NCBI GenBank assembly: GCA_014281115.1 | Contig: JACONQ010000014.1 | Span: 186,001 to 250,000, forward strand | Direction of reading: 5' to 3' | Length of the DNA: 64,000 bases | Source of the DNA: Laburnicola sp. R22_1 | Lineage: Eukaryota; Ascomycota; Dothideomycetes; Pleosporales; Didymosphaeriaceae | Shown here: piece after piece, positions 1 through 11,250 of the stretch | Layout: the number at the start of each line of letters is the position of its first letter | Numbering within the stretch: the first letter of the stretch is position 1 | Notes under the pieces: generated by a model | Database searches by the model: none | Told to the model about the DNA's origin: nothing | The model's input: the letters and a program-made list of their open reading frames with translations, nothing else | Translations under genes and position numbers: made by a program

Positions 1-49
1 CTCACGCTAAGACCGCTTAGCTCGCTTAGCAATTCAAACGCGCTTTTTT

Positions 50-165
50 TTATAATTACCTTTTTACGCTCTTTTTAATTACTAAGCAGAGGGCTCTACT
101 TTTTTTGTTATATTATTTAAGATTAAAGCCTTTGTTATACTATCCCTAGATAGTTAATTTAATAT
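50..165 (-). repeat. Dispersed hairpin repeat, copy at left edge
   Basis: A unit of about 110 bp, read on the minus strand, with two hairpin-forming cores: one around CTACCTAGGGGTAG (partly eroded here) and one around AGCAGAGCCCTCTGCT. A conserved AT tail follows. The same unit recurs at 13618-13735 and five times between 18705 and 19560. No coding potential is seen. Its AT drift fits RIP. Confidence 0.7.
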
Positions 166-310
166 CACACACATATAGTAAATAAATTAATAGCTAGGTA
201 TTTAGAAATTAATAAATTATAGTTAGTATAGAATAGTAAGATACTATTTAGTATTAAGAGTAGAGAGTATATATATTTAGAAAAAAATATTACAGATCTT
301 CTAGTATATA

Positions 311-2436
311 CAGTGAGACGCAATAAAAAAAGTCACTTAGAAAGTTACCTTTTTAAAAGTCTTATAACTTATTCCATATATTAGCTAAAAATATACTAAA
401 TAGCTTATGTTAAAGAGAAGGTTTAGGAAAATTTAGCTATGAATAGGGTATTAGCTAACGAAGCATAGGTCCTGGCATATATAACCTTAAACCTAAACCT
501 TTTTTAACTCTATATTTAGAGCTCTATAACTTTTTAATTAATGTTTAGTTTTATTTTAAATTTTAACTAGTCATTCTAGGTTTAAGGTAGATTATGTAAG
601 CAAATTTTCAAGCTAAATCTTCTCTCTAACTTTTTTATATTGTAGGTATAAAAATTTAGGATATGCTTATATAAGCACTAATTATATAGTTTCTTAGTAA
701 GCTTTTAGTTTATAATAATATCTTTCTAGATTTAAATTCTTCTTTCTTAAATTCTTAAAATGGCTCCAAAATTTACCACACTCGAAGCTAACGTTCTTCT
801 TCTTTTAAAGGCTAAAACGCCTAATTATACTATTGCTACTACTTTAAATAAACCCTTAAAAAGTATAAAGAATACTATTTATCGTATTAAAGAGAAGAAA
901 AAGGAGAATTATAATATAAAAAGAGTTAGTAAAGAAAGGGTTTCTAAGATAACCTCTAGGGCTAAAAGAGTTATTAATAGGGATTTAATTAAAAGCCCTA
1001 AGAAAGAAAATAAAAGATTATTATTAGAAAATAATCTAGGAGTAGCTAAAAGAACTTTACAGTACTTCTTAAAAGAGGAGAGTTATTCTTTTAATAAGGC
1101 TACTAAAAAGCTGTTCTTAAATAAATAAAAAGCTAATAATAGATTATTATTTGCTAAAGAAAGAGTTAAAAATATAGAAAATATAGAAAATATAGACTTT
1201 TCTAAAGTTATATTTTCTAATAAGTTAGCAATACAAAGGGGACATGGTAGTAGGGGTGAATACTATTAGAAGAAAGGAAATAGTAAAGTTAGGAAAGAAA
1301 TAGTTTCTACTAAAAATTCTACCTAACTTAAGAAAATCCTCTTCTCTTTCTCTATTGTTTTATAATTTTATTTTTTTAATAACTATTATGCTAATTTAAT
1401 AATAGTCCGCGATATTACTATTTAAATCTGGGCAGTAATTTAGATAGGCCGTAGATCTAGATTAGAGTTTATTAAAACTCCTAATCAGTCTACTAGCTTT
1501 ACTAATAAGGATTATTTAAATGAAATCCTTATACCTATAGTTAAACCTATAGTTAAAAGGAGTAAGTTCTTATATACCTTTTTTACCTCTTTTTTAATTT
1601 TTAATATAATATATATTACTATATATTATATTTTAAATGATTTATAAGCTTTTATATATTAATACTAGTCTAGGGTGGCAATTCTAACAAGATAACGCCA
1701 AAATCCATAAAACTAAATTAGTTTTGGATTTCTTTGAAAAAGAGAAAATTAATCTCCTTCACCACTCCCCTTATAGTCCCGATCTTGCCCCTATTAAAAA
1801 CGTCTGGAGTCTATTAAAATATAGACTAAATAAGATATATAATACTACTTTAGGGGTAGGTAAAAGTGAGGCTAGTATTGAGGCTTTTAAAAAGGCTATA
1901 CTAGAGGAGTGGGCTTTAATTCCCCAAAAGGATATAGATAATTGTATATTATCTTGACCTAGGCGTTATGACGCTGTTATAGAGGCTAAAGGGTATTATA
2001 CTAAGTATTAGTAATATATTATATATTCCTTTATTACTATTTTATTAATATTTAATATTATTAATAAACTATTAAATACTAACTAATATAAATAGTAACC
2101 CTATAATATAAAACTATAGAACTATCGTATAGACCTAAATCTATACTATATTAAAAAAATAAGTATTTCTATGCATTAATTAGAAAGTTATATTACTCTA
2201 AAGTTATAGATTTTTCTTATCTCTATTTTACTTCTAAATTATATTCAATAATAGCTAAATAAGTATAAACTAGAACTATAACTTTATTGGCCTTATTATT
2301 CTAGTTAAAACTAAATTTCTCTTATTATAATAGGCCTTATAATAAAGAATATATTTAAGCTTAAAATGTAGACCTTTTTATACTAGTAGACTTGGTCTTT
2401 TTCTAGAGGTCTTTTTATATATAGTTTTATAAATAC

Positions 2437-2468
<32 letters not shown>

Positions 2469-3207
2469 GGTACTCGTAACCTATAATAATAGTAGTAGTA
2501 GTATTAATCTACAATCTATAAAGTAATAGACGCTTTAGCCTAATTAATAAAAAGTAAATTTATTTACTTAATTATATAAGCTATACTATATATATAAATA
2601 TAGTTTTTATATATATACATATACTCTATTATATAGTTAGTGTAATTCTATTATATTATATTAGTAATAAGTATTAGTAATCCTAATACTATAGACTTTT
2701 TAATATTAATTTTAGTGCACCTATATTAAATAGTTTAATATAATAATAATATTTATATATAATCTATATATATATAATCTAGTGCCTATAAACAAGCTAA
2801 AATATACTATTTATTATATTAAATATTACTTAATTACTGGTTTCTTAATAGATTACTAAAATTCCTTAAATCCAAGATAATTAAAAATAATAGGAGTAAA
2901 TCAATACTAAAAATGTATAGAGAAATTAGGAAAAGGATATATTATACTATATATAAGTATTAGCTAATTCTGTATCTTAGAGAAAAAGTTATACTTTCCT
3001 AAAGTTAGAGTTTTTTTACCCCTATTTTACTCCTAAATTACTTTTACCCTAGACTGACTAAGCGCTTACTAATGGCCTAGGTATAATTTCCTAAACCTTG
3101 TCTTTAACATAATATATTTTTTATATTTTTAGCTAACCTAATAAGGAAGCTATAAGACTTTAGAAAAGGTAACTTTTTAAGTGACTTTTTTTTATTGCAC
3201 CCCACTG
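311..3207 (+). mobile_element. RIP-degraded Tc1/mariner-like element with TIRs
   Basis: Terminal inverted repeats of about 45 bp lie at 311-357 and 3163-3207. Both read CAGTG, then a variable stretch, then CAATAAAAAAA, GTCACTT and GTTACCTTTT on their inward strands. Each end is flanked by TA (309-310 and 3208-3209), the normal Tc1/mariner target duplication. Inside is a transposase relic on the plus strand. The 2.9-kb length is long for the family; the extra 1.2 kb of AT-rich DNA after the transposase may be nested relics. The whole element is strongly AT-biased. Confidence 0.8.
760..1957 (+). pseudogene. Dead Tc1/mariner-type DDE transposase
   Basis: The open piece 760-1128 begins with a helix-turn-helix-like region and a basic stretch. 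Translating across stops downstream gives a block at about 1205-1265 resembling the first catalytic region (VIFSDE, here VIFSNK, codons 1216-1224). Then come QDNA (about 1688-1699) and HSPYSPDLAPIKNVW ending near 1806. In Tc1 transposases the last motif is PIENVW, so the catalytic acidic residue has become Lys at 1796-1798. The first catalytic Asp has become Asn at 1219-1221. Both are G-to-A changes as RIP makes. Several Gln/Trp codons are stops. The middle Asp (1691-1693) survives. The protein cannot be active. Confidence 0.85.
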
Positions 3208-4857
3208 TAGTATAACGCTATAAGAGAAAGCTATAGGTATACTAAAAACGCATTAAAAAAAGTAAAGCTTAGAAATAGGTTAGGCTAGAGACTATTTATT
3301 AGCACGTGCAAATCGGTCCCTTATACTAATAAGATAGTTAATTATAGTGTTCTATAGTCCACAAATACTAAAATTAAAGTTAAAGATAATAATATAACGC
3401 GGCTATCTACGTACAAAGTATAAGAATCTATAACTAGATATATTAAGTATTTATTCACCCTTATATATAGAGTATATTATCGCGCAAGATCTTAAGGTTA
3501 CTATCTACTAAGGTACTAATAGCCTTCCCTTAACTAAACAACGCACTTTCTATAGGGCGGACAGTTATACGCCTATATATATATATATAATAAGAAGGAT
3601 AATAATAAAAAGGACAAATAATAAAAAGGCCAATAATAAAAAGGACAATAATAAAAAGAAAAACACTAACTAATACACCTAGGGTTAGTATTATAAAAGT
3701 TAAACGCCTCCTAATATTACTAATAATATAGCGGTATAGTATAAGTTATATAGCGAATAGATTACTACAACTAGTTTATCTTATTACGGTATTAGTAAAT
3801 ATCTAGGTACTCTAGGGGCTATAGATTTTAACCTATAGCTCTCTCTCTACTATTTTAGTAGCCTAGTCCTTAGCTATATTATAGATAAACTAAACTAGAG
3901 CTATTTTAAAAAGTAATAGGCTAGATTCGCTAAAGATTGTTAGAGATATATAAAGCATAAGATGCTACTATTTAACCTAGAGGTCCTAGAGGATTATTAT
4001 GCTAACAGATTCTGCTAGGAATAAGTAATAGAGACGTGGCAGATATATAAATACGCGCTTATACTATAGAACTTCTATAGGCAATAGGTAAAGTAAGGCT
4101 AACGCTAGAAGTATTAGGGTGCTATTTAGTGTTAGGAGTAGAAAGCGCGCGTAATTTATTATATATTACAGCAGTAGTAGTATATATATTTAGGGCTCTA
4201 AGTAGTTAATTATCTAGTAATGTAGCAAAAGATTAAAAGGTAGGTGTTAATTATTTAGTAATATAGTGAGTAGGCAGGTAGGTAAAGTGTTATTATTATA
4301 GGGTTAGTTATCTTAGAAGCTAGGGGGAGATATTAGAAAAACTTTACCGTGCTCTAGTCCTAGGGCTTAGCGCTCGCATATAATATTATATTATATAATA
4401 TTATGTGGGCGCTATAACGCAATAAAAAACGCAGTAATTAAACATAGTAGGGCCACTTAAAAACTAAATAAGTAGAGGTAGTTTATACTTCTGCCTAGAA
4501 GGGGAGAGTATATATATAATTTATTAGTTATTATAGTAGTAAAATATATATTTAAAGGTTTTAAATAGTTAATTATCTAGTAAAGTAGTAAAAGAATAAT
4601 AAGTAGGTATTAATTATCTAGTAATATAGTAGGCAGGTAAGTAAGTAGGGTATTATTATTATAGATTATTTTAAAAGCTAGGAGAGGTATTAGAAAAACT
4701 TTAATATGCTTTAGACTTAGTATATATATAATATTATATAAGCACTATAACGTAATAAAAAATATAGTTATTAAATATAGTAGGGCTACTTAAAAACTAA
4801 ATAAGTAGAGGTAGTTTATACTCTTACCTAGAAGAAAAGAAATATTATAGACTTTTT
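3208..4857. repeat. AT-rich RIP desert with a duplicated relic
   Basis: No gene is seen. A block of about 300 bp is present twice in tandem (about 4201-4510 and 4561-4850). A third, more degraded copy lies at about 12825-13015, beyond the copia insertion. Another repeat starts near 3210 (GTATAACGCTATAAGAGAAA) and recurs at about 12585 and 18940, with a GC-richer copy at 60409-60490. AT content and stop density match RIP-processed transposon remains, but no family can be named. Confidence 0.6.
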
Positions 4858-5145
4858 TGTTGAATGGGTACTCTACAGCTAGCTGTATAGACATCGAATT
4901 CTAATCCTCTATACTGGCAAGCGTGGAGGGTGTACGGGGCGATCGTACGAGGAAAGGAAATAACATAACAGAACGACTTGGTATTGATTGCTTGTCTCTA
5001 GAGAGGGTGCGGATGGAAAGGAGAAGATCTTGCGGCGCACGGGCCGCGGCGCACGGGCATCACGTGATCCCCACGTGATGCCATCGTGCGGCAATATTGA
5101 AACCTCAACACCCTCAGGTGCCCTTGCCCGTACGGTGTACGGACA
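4858..5145 (-). repeat. 3' LTR of the copia element
   Basis: 288 bp starting TGTTGAATGG and ending GTACGGACA on the plus strand, so it has TG...CA termini. It matches 12090-12377 essentially base for base by eye. Because Gag-Pol runs leftward, this is the downstream LTR. A purine-rich stretch on the minus strand (GGAGGAAGGGAGAA, about 5182-5195) lies some 40 bp inside rather than directly abutting the LTR, so it is only a weak polypurine-tract candidate. Confidence 0.92.
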
Positions 5146-5792
5146 CTGGCAACTTTTTGTTTTGAGGTTGCTGTTAGTGGTTCTCCCTTCCTCCGCACGA
5201 ACTATCTACTTGCCAATATTCACCCTGTCCATTCATTATTCCCCTGTCCGTACGCCTCCTGCTCTGGCTAGTTTGCTCTAGTTAACAGGAAGATTCTATC
5301 AAGTAACTATTTGTCGTACTTTGCTGCCATTTGTCGGAGGCGCGATCAGGCTTATCAGTGGTGGAGTAGCGGTCTGGCCAATAGCGGTCAAGGGTAAGAT
5401 TGCGCAGTCAACAACAAGATTGCGGCGACGATGTGTTGTTCGTACGGAGTTCTTTTGCTCAGTTTGTTCCTCGTACGATGGGTGGACCTAGTTGTCTTAT
5501 CTGTTCAGGCAGCGATGTTGGGCAATCGTGCAACGTTGGATGAGGGGAAGACAAACGCCGATGAGGGGTAGGAATTGAGGCTCTGGACAGAAGGGAGAGG
5601 CATATAAGGTGGGCTTTCCTCCCTCTGTCCTTCTCTCTCTTATCCTCCACTTCGAACATCTCTCCGTACGTGTCCCTTCTCCCTGGCTCTTTTCTCTTTT
5701 TGTTAAGCTAATTCCCTGTTTCGTACGGTGCTGAATTGTGTCCCTTGTTGTATGATGTCTTGTCTCCGTACGATGCTGACTTGGTGTAGACA

Positions 5793-6287
5793 ATGGCGCT
5801 TGTACCGGCGGGTCTCAACCAGCTGGGCCTCCCTGGCTTCAATGCCACTGTAGTGGCTCTTCCGGGCGGAAGAATGCGCATCACCCTCCCAACTGGTTCC
5901 CAGGCGAACCGTACGTTCATCCAGGGCATCTCCATCAATGTAAGTTCCTCCATTGTTTGCTTTCGTACGGATGCTAACTGTGGAAAATAGGCTGAGGAGT
6001 TGCGTGTCGCACATCTGCCTTCGCACGATGTCGATGTCATTCTTGCGGCTGGTACGGACCTGCGTCTGTGGGTTGCTAAGCTCATTCGGCGCGAGGGCTA
6101 CTTTCGCGCGCTTCTTGTCCAGTCGCGCGGTGTCCTTAGGGGCACTGCGTGCGCTCACCGCTGTGGCGGTAACTCTGGCCCTGGGCCCTTTACTGAGTGT
6201 CGTACGGTGGCAAACTTCCAGGCGGGATCGTGCGGTTCTTGCGTGTGGCAGAGCCATGGTGCTAGGTGCGATCATCGCACGGGATAG
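5793..6287 (+). CDS. Antisense accessory gene in the copia element, DUF3716-like Cys-rich protein
   Basis: Two exons, 5793-5939 and 5991-6287, with a 51-nt intron (GTAAGT donor, GCTAAC branch site, TAG acceptor) between codons. They give about 147 residues, opposite in direction to Gag-Pol and lying between its stop and the 3' LTR. The C-terminal half carries a Cys/His pattern: AHRCGG, then GPGPFTEC, SCGSC and GARCDHR. This resembles DUF3716, a short Cys-rich domain of unknown function frequent in fungi, often in proteins near transposons. A TATA-like CATATAAGG lies at 5601-5609 and a pyrimidine-rich tract follows. The consistent intron and open frame argue for a real gene. The family name is my recollection; the function is unknown. 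A metal-binding nucleic-acid or protein contact is only plausible. Confidence 0.65.
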
Positions 6288-6507
6288 GGCTGGATGGTAG
6301 GATAGACACTTCTGGACATTGTCCATAAGTACTGAAATGAAAAACTCTTCTCTAAATGAATGTGTGCTGTGTCTCTTCTCTTTCTGTGCGAATAAATAGA
6401 TAGGAAAAAAAACGCATTTTTAAGTAATGTGTGCGTGCGGAAAGAATTAAATAAATGTATCGCGCGAAAGAATAAATAAACAATAAGGAAATAGTCCTGT
6501 GTGGAGG

Positions 6508-9500
6508 CTAGGAAGAGCTCGCGCGGGCGGGCTCGAGGCGATCCACTGATGCTTCAACAGTGATTGTTAAGGTGTTGCTAGAGATTAAGGACTCTAGAGC
6601 CTGGTTTGGGGCCTTCTTCGTACAGGCATCAGCAGGGTTGTCCTTCCCATTGATCCATCTGATCTCAGAGATCTCGCGGTGCTCGTACGATTCGCGGAGT
6701 GACATGATGTCAATCATAAGGCGCTTCTCATTCGTGGTTCCTAGTCGTACGAGGCAGTCATAGAGAGACTTCGAATCTGTACAGACAACCACAGGAATTG
6801 GCGGTAGACTGAGCGTGCGTACGATCTTCTGGAGGGTTGTGCTGATAGCAATAGCATTGTCAAACCCTCCTACCATACCGTACAGCTCACTGGCAAGAAC
6901 GCTCCTTGTTACTCTCTTGCACTTGGTTGAATTCCAGTGTACGATGTTTGCCAGGATCTTGAAGTTGTCGCCATTACCCGTACGATGCTCATTGCCTAGA
7001 GCGATCAGGAATCCCAGCTGTGAGCTCAGGTCCTTGTTGTTGGCAAATGAGCCATCAGTGAAGATGAACAGCTTCGCGCGTTGAAGATCCAATGGTATGA
7101 AGGTGAGACCGCGCTCACTGTTGTTGATCTGCCATTGGATTCGTGCGTTTAATGCCTTAATGTCTTCGTGCGAGGGTGATGTAGTCTGAGCGGCAACAGA
7201 CAAATCGAATGCGGCTTCTGGTTGGCACACAGATGCGATGTAGGCGCCTCTCGCACGCTGCTCTACATACCTCTGAGCGGCACCCTTGTCTTCAGGGTTA
7301 ATCGTGCGAAGGCCCTTTGCTTGCCCTTTCTGTGTAAGAACCATAGTGTCATGCACAAGCCGAATTCTTCCACCATTGAACTCAATGGGTTGGTCTTCAG
7401 CAAGGACAGTCTTGTCCTTCGCACGGAAGGCTGCTTTCTTTAGCTCTTCTTCTTCTCTTCGTGCGAAGTTCTCATTGACAATGCTGAGAGTATCATCTGT
7501 CTGAAGGCCAGTGATCCCAAAGGTGTGCTCTCCTTCATCAGTGATGAGCAGACATGGGTCGTACGACGAAGTCTTCATGCCAAGTTTCTCTTTATGGTGG
7601 TTGTGGTAGGTCTTGAACCAGTAAAGACCTGATTCAGCTGCACCATAGAGTGGTCGTACGATGCGGAAGATTGTGTCTTGCGGAAAGTTCGTGCGCAGTT
7701 CCTTGGGTGGTCTAGCATAGAGCGTGCGGTTCCGTTTGTCAGTGGACTGAATGTAGGCCTGGGTGATGTCTCGCAGTTCGAAATGCATTCCGTACGTTGC
7801 CCGAAGGCTTGCTCCTAACGCGAGGAGTAGGCGCTGGCTCATTCTTTGGATGGTGGGTGATTGGGTAAGGATTTTGTCCTTCTCCTCATCGGAGTGGCCA
7901 GCAAACACAAGGCGGGATTTCTCGTACGGTTGAGTAGTCTTGCCCTTAACTTCTCGTACGAGGCGGAGGTTGAAGATTCTGCCCTTATGCTTGGATGGGT
8001 CAAAGAGAAGAATCTCAAATGTGCCATTGGCGATTAGAGCGTTCATCTCCGTGCGGTCTGACTCTTCAAAAGGTGCTCCAGGTGTTGTGATTGTACCTTC
8101 CGCACGGAGCTTCAGAGACAGTTCCCAATCGCTTGTCTCCTTTTGGGAAAGGAATACAGCATCCTTCCTTGGGCGGCCTCTCCTCCTCTTCTCTGGAGGA
8201 TCTCTTTGCACGGGGGCGGCATCATCTGCTTCGTGCGATGGTGGGAAAGTGTGATCTTCTTCGCGATAGTACGGCTTGACTTGCGTACAGCGAAACTTCA
8301 CTGGACCATTCCCTAGGTCAAGGATCACATCTCTGTCCTCAATGCCCTTGATCTTGTACGGGCCTGTCCATCCACCTTTCTCTCTCCAGACCATGACCTC
8401 AGATCCAAGTGGGAGCTTAAGGACTTCGTGCGCTGCTGACGGACCATTGCGGGTGTTCAGCGCACGATTAATGTTAGTCTTGTCCCTTTCCTTCTGCAAC
8501 ATCTTCATCGCCTTTCGTACGGCATTTGTACGTGCGATAATGTCGGGCGATGGGGGAGAATCTATGTTAATCCTGGGATATGCGCCAAAGACTAGCAGTG
8601 TGGGTACGAGGCCATCTGGGCCTGCAGTGTCATTGATAGCTTTGACAGCCATCTGGAGGATGTCCTCCTCATCCGTACGATCTCCCAGTTCAGCCTTAAG
8701 AATGTCGAAGGCTCTGCGGAGGGGTGCGTGCGAACGCTCAACCTTCCCTATTGCCCAATGTGCTTCTACGGGCATCTGCCTGCAGGTTGCGCCAATAATC
8801 TTCGCGCGGTTCCTGAACTCATCTGATGCGAAGTTCGTACCTGGGTCATGTACGATGTAGTCAGGTGGACCTTGGTAGACATTGATCCAGCATCTACAGA
8901 GGGCTTCCCACGCATCTCGTGCGGACATTGATTTCAAGAAGATTGCAGCTTGAAATAATGTGTCTGCATCCACAACATGCAGTGCGTCTCTAGTTCCAAT
9001 GCGTACGACATCAATGATGATCTCATAGTTAAAGTGGGTGTCATCCTTAATAGTGAACTTGAAGCGACGCGGGGCTTGTTCGTGCGATTGACAGTGGTGG
9101 CAAAACTTCTGAATTTCGTTCAGTACGGTGGCATCTACTTCATGGCCAGCGTTGGTAAGCATCTTCTGAAGTCTTTCCGTACGGGGATGTCCGAATCGTC
9201 GATGAAGGCGACGGAGTTCTTGTTCAGTGAAGAAAGACACAGTTTCTTCCTTGCTAACATTGAAGAAAGGGTGTCCCCATTTGCGTACGACAGGTATAGT
9301 TGTGCCGTCCTTTCGTACGATGACATCTAGAACATTGTTGAAGTAGGCACCCAGCTTGTCAGCATCTGCCAGTGACAGCAGGAATGGTGTTGGAGTGTCT
9401 AGGATGTGGTAGGTAACCGTTCCTATTGGATTCGTGATTCGTACGGTTCCTAGAGATCCTTGTGGGTTCTGACCTCCAAAGCTGATGTTGGTGTTGCTAG

Positions 9501-11250
9501 GTGTCCAATCGATCTTCGTACAGGGGTTCTCTCGTACGTATGCCTCTAGCTGTGCTTTGCCAACAGTGGAAATCCTTGCTGCACCTGTATCCCACAGTTC
9601 ACCTTGGTATGTCGTACGGTATCGATCTTCAAGGATAAACTGTTCCGCACACTCCTCTGGCTCTGTCTTATAGATGTGTTCGCCAGTCGTGCGGTAAAGA
9701 TAGGCAGCAGTGGTCAGGTAGGACACTTGATTGTTGCCGTCCTCATTATCTTCACTCTGCTCCTCTTCTTCGTGCGAAGCAGGTCCCTCATCATCATACC
9801 CTTCTATGTCCTGAATGTAGGACTGAACGGTTTCGTACGAAGGCGTTTCATCATTGTGCTCTTCATAGAAGGTGATGTACTGCCTTGTCGCGCGGGTACG
9901 CTCATCGCGCGGATGGTTGGAAGACCAACAACCTTCCTTATGGCACACAAAACACTTCTTCGGTCTCGTACGAATGTCGTTTGATCGGGATCTGAATCGC
10001 GATAATGATGGTACGAATCGTCCGCGAAATCCTCGTCCGCGAGGGACTGGTGGTCTGCCTCTTCGTGCGGGAAAGTTGTATTTGCGATCAGTGTAGTATG
10101 CATCAGCCTCTTGCAAGTGCTGATTAGATTGGCGATCAATTGCAACTTGGATTGACGCACGGAGATCAGCAAATAGAGCTTCACAGGTAGGCTTAGGGGT
10201 GAACATAGCCTGCTCTAGCTCTAGGTGTCCGCGGCATGCTCGTACGACAGCAGTATGGAGAGGAATTTCCCCAGCGAAGTCCGCACCTAATGCTCTCTGT
10301 GCGAGGGTGAGCCTGTCAATCATTGCCTCTAGGACTTCGTGCAGACTCTTGTTAGGGTTCTCGCGCTGGCATCGTGCGAAAGTCATCGTGGTCCAGTCTG
10401 TCCAATACTGGTTATGGTTAACAGTAGTGTTAAAGTGACTGTTAAGTGCTTCGTACAAGCACTTCCACGATTGTCCAGGACGGATAGTATGGAGGTAATA
10501 CTGTGCCGCACGGCCAGTAAGGATATCTGGAAAGATGTCTGGGTATTGATCCTCAGCAATATCTAGGCGTCTGCATAGATCTATAAAGATCCTAGTCTTG
10601 TCTGCCAAAATGTCGTACGGAGCTCCAGTATAGTTGTTATCCTTGTTCCATGCCTTTTGAAATTGGATCATCTTGTCAGCTGGAATTCTCCGAGGAGGTA
10701 GGTTGTGCTTGGGTGGAAGCTCGTACGGGTTGGATTGTAGCATAGGCTCAGTCTGTGTAGATTGGTACAGTGCCTGTGATTCGCGTTTGACTAGTGGTGG
10801 CTCTATTCCGTACGGCGTTTGATAATCGCGAGCAGGTGGGCGAAGTGGTAGTTGGGTACCATGTGCGAAGAGTGGTGGTTCATTCGGTTGTTCGTACGAA
10901 TGGGATTGTCTTTGGTACTCGTGCGAAGGTTCTCTTGAGATGTCTGCAGGGACCTGCAGCTGTGTAGGTGCCTGCGGTGGCAGCGGCTTGCTCTGTTCGG
11001 GTTCGTGCGACAGCCTAACTGGCTCAGGTGTCTTTGAGATTGGCCTTGGTGTTTGCGTACGAGGAGTTGAGCGAGCTGGCGAAGGCAATGTTGTACGAGT
11101 GGTATCTGCATTGCCTTGGGCTACTTCGTACAGCTTGCTAGTATTTGTGGCTCTAGCATCTGTCCTTAGCTTAATGCCCTTTTCTCTTAGGACTGCTACA
11201 AGCTCTCTCTTGTACGCACGGCCTAACTCCAAAAATGGTGTTCTTCCCAT
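6508..11250 (-). CDS. Ty1/copia Gag-Pol polyprotein
   Basis: 1580 residues, uninterrupted. Order from the N-terminus: a low-complexity Pro/Gln-rich region; Gag (around KAWNKDNNYTG); a zinc knuckle beginning CFVCHKEGC; a protease with DTGA; a GAG-pre-integrase HHCC zinc motif (LHRRFGHP ... CHHCQSH); an integrase core with acidic residues in IIDVV, VHDPGTNF and KVERSH; a reverse transcriptase with YGAAESGLYW and the active-site variant LQTDDTL in place of the usual YVDD; and RNase H with FTDGSFA, SELYGM, CTDSKS and NPAD. Integrase before RT is the copia order. All catalytic motifs are present, so the element may be mobile. The start at 11250 overlaps the end of a small upstream ORF by 28 nt. 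Translation could be by reinitiation or frameshifting from that ORF. Confidence 0.95.
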   Translation of the reverse strand: MGRTPFLELGRAYKRELVAVLREKGIKLRTDARATNTSKLYEVAQGNADTTRTTLPSPARSTPRTQTPRPISKTPEPVRLSHEPEQSKPLPPQAPTQLQVPADISREPSHEYQRQSHSYEQPNEPPLFAHGTQLPLRPPARDYQTPYGIEPPLVKRESQALYQSTQTEPMLQSNPYELPPKHNLPPRRIPADKMIQFQKAWNKDNNYTGAPYDILADKTRIFIDLCRRLDIAEDQYPDIFPDILTGRAAQYYLHTIRPGQSWKCLYEALNSHFNTTVNHNQYWTDWTTMTFARCQRENPNKSLHEVLEAMIDRLTLAQRALGADFAGEIPLHTAVVRACRGHLELEQAMFTPKPTCEALFADLRASIQVAIDRQSNQHLQEADAYYTDRKYNFPARRGRPPVPRGRGFRGRFVPSLSRFRSRSNDIRTRPKKCFVCHKEGCWSSNHPRDERTRATRQYITFYEEHNDETPSYETVQSYIQDIEGYDDEGPASHEEEEQSEDNEDGNNQVSYLTTAAYLYRTTGEHIYKTEPEECAEQFILEDRYRTTYQGELWDTGAARISTVGKAQLEAYVRENPCTKIDWTPSNTNISFGGQNPQGSLGTVRITNPIGTVTYHILDTPTPFLLSLADADKLGAYFNNVLDVIVRKDGTTIPVVRKWGHPFFNVSKEETVSFFTEQELRRLHRRFGHPRTERLQKMLTNAGHEVDATVLNEIQKFCHHCQSHEQAPRRFKFTIKDDTHFNYEIIIDVVRIGTRDALHVVDADTLFQAAIFLKSMSARDAWEALCRCWINVYQGPPDYIVHDPGTNFASDEFRNRAKIIGATCRQMPVEAHWAIGKVERSHAPLRRAFDILKAELGDRTDEEDILQMAVKAINDTAGPDGLVPTLLVFGAYPRINIDSPPSPDIIARTNAVRKAMKMLQKERDKTNINRALNTRNGPSAAHEVLKLPLGSEVMVWREKGGWTGPYKIKGIEDRDVILDLGNGPVKFRCTQVKPYYREEDHTFPPSHEADDAAPVQRDPPEKRRRGRPRKDAVFLSQKETSDWELSLKLRAEGTITTPGAPFEESDRTEMNALIANGTFEILLFDPSKHKGRIFNLRLVREVKGKTTQPYEKSRLVFAGHSDEEKDKILTQSPTIQRMSQRLLLALGASLRATYGMHFELRDITQAYIQSTDKRNRTLYARPPKELRTNFPQDTIFRIVRPLYGAAESGLYWFKTYHNHHKEKLGMKTSSYDPCLLITDEGEHTFGITGLQTDDTLSIVNENFARREEEELKKAAFRAKDKTVLAEDQPIEFNGGRIRLVHDTMVLTQKGQAKGLRTINPEDKGAAQRYVEQRARGAYIASVCQPEAAFDLSVAAQTTSPSHEDIKALNARIQWQINNSERGLTFIPLDLQRAKLFIFTDGSFANNKDLSSQLGFLIALGNEHRTGNGDNFKILANIVHWNSTKCKRVTRSVLASELYGMVGGFDNAIAISTTLQKIVRTLSLPPIPVVVCTDSKSLYDCLVRLGTTNEKRLMIDIMSLRESYEHREISEIRWINGKDNPADACTKKAPNQALESLISSNTLTITVEASVDRLEPARASSS

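Noticed and set aside
4909..5281. Short ORFs within the LTRs
   Set aside because: LTR sequence; the same ORF recurs at 12141-12326 because the LTRs are copies.
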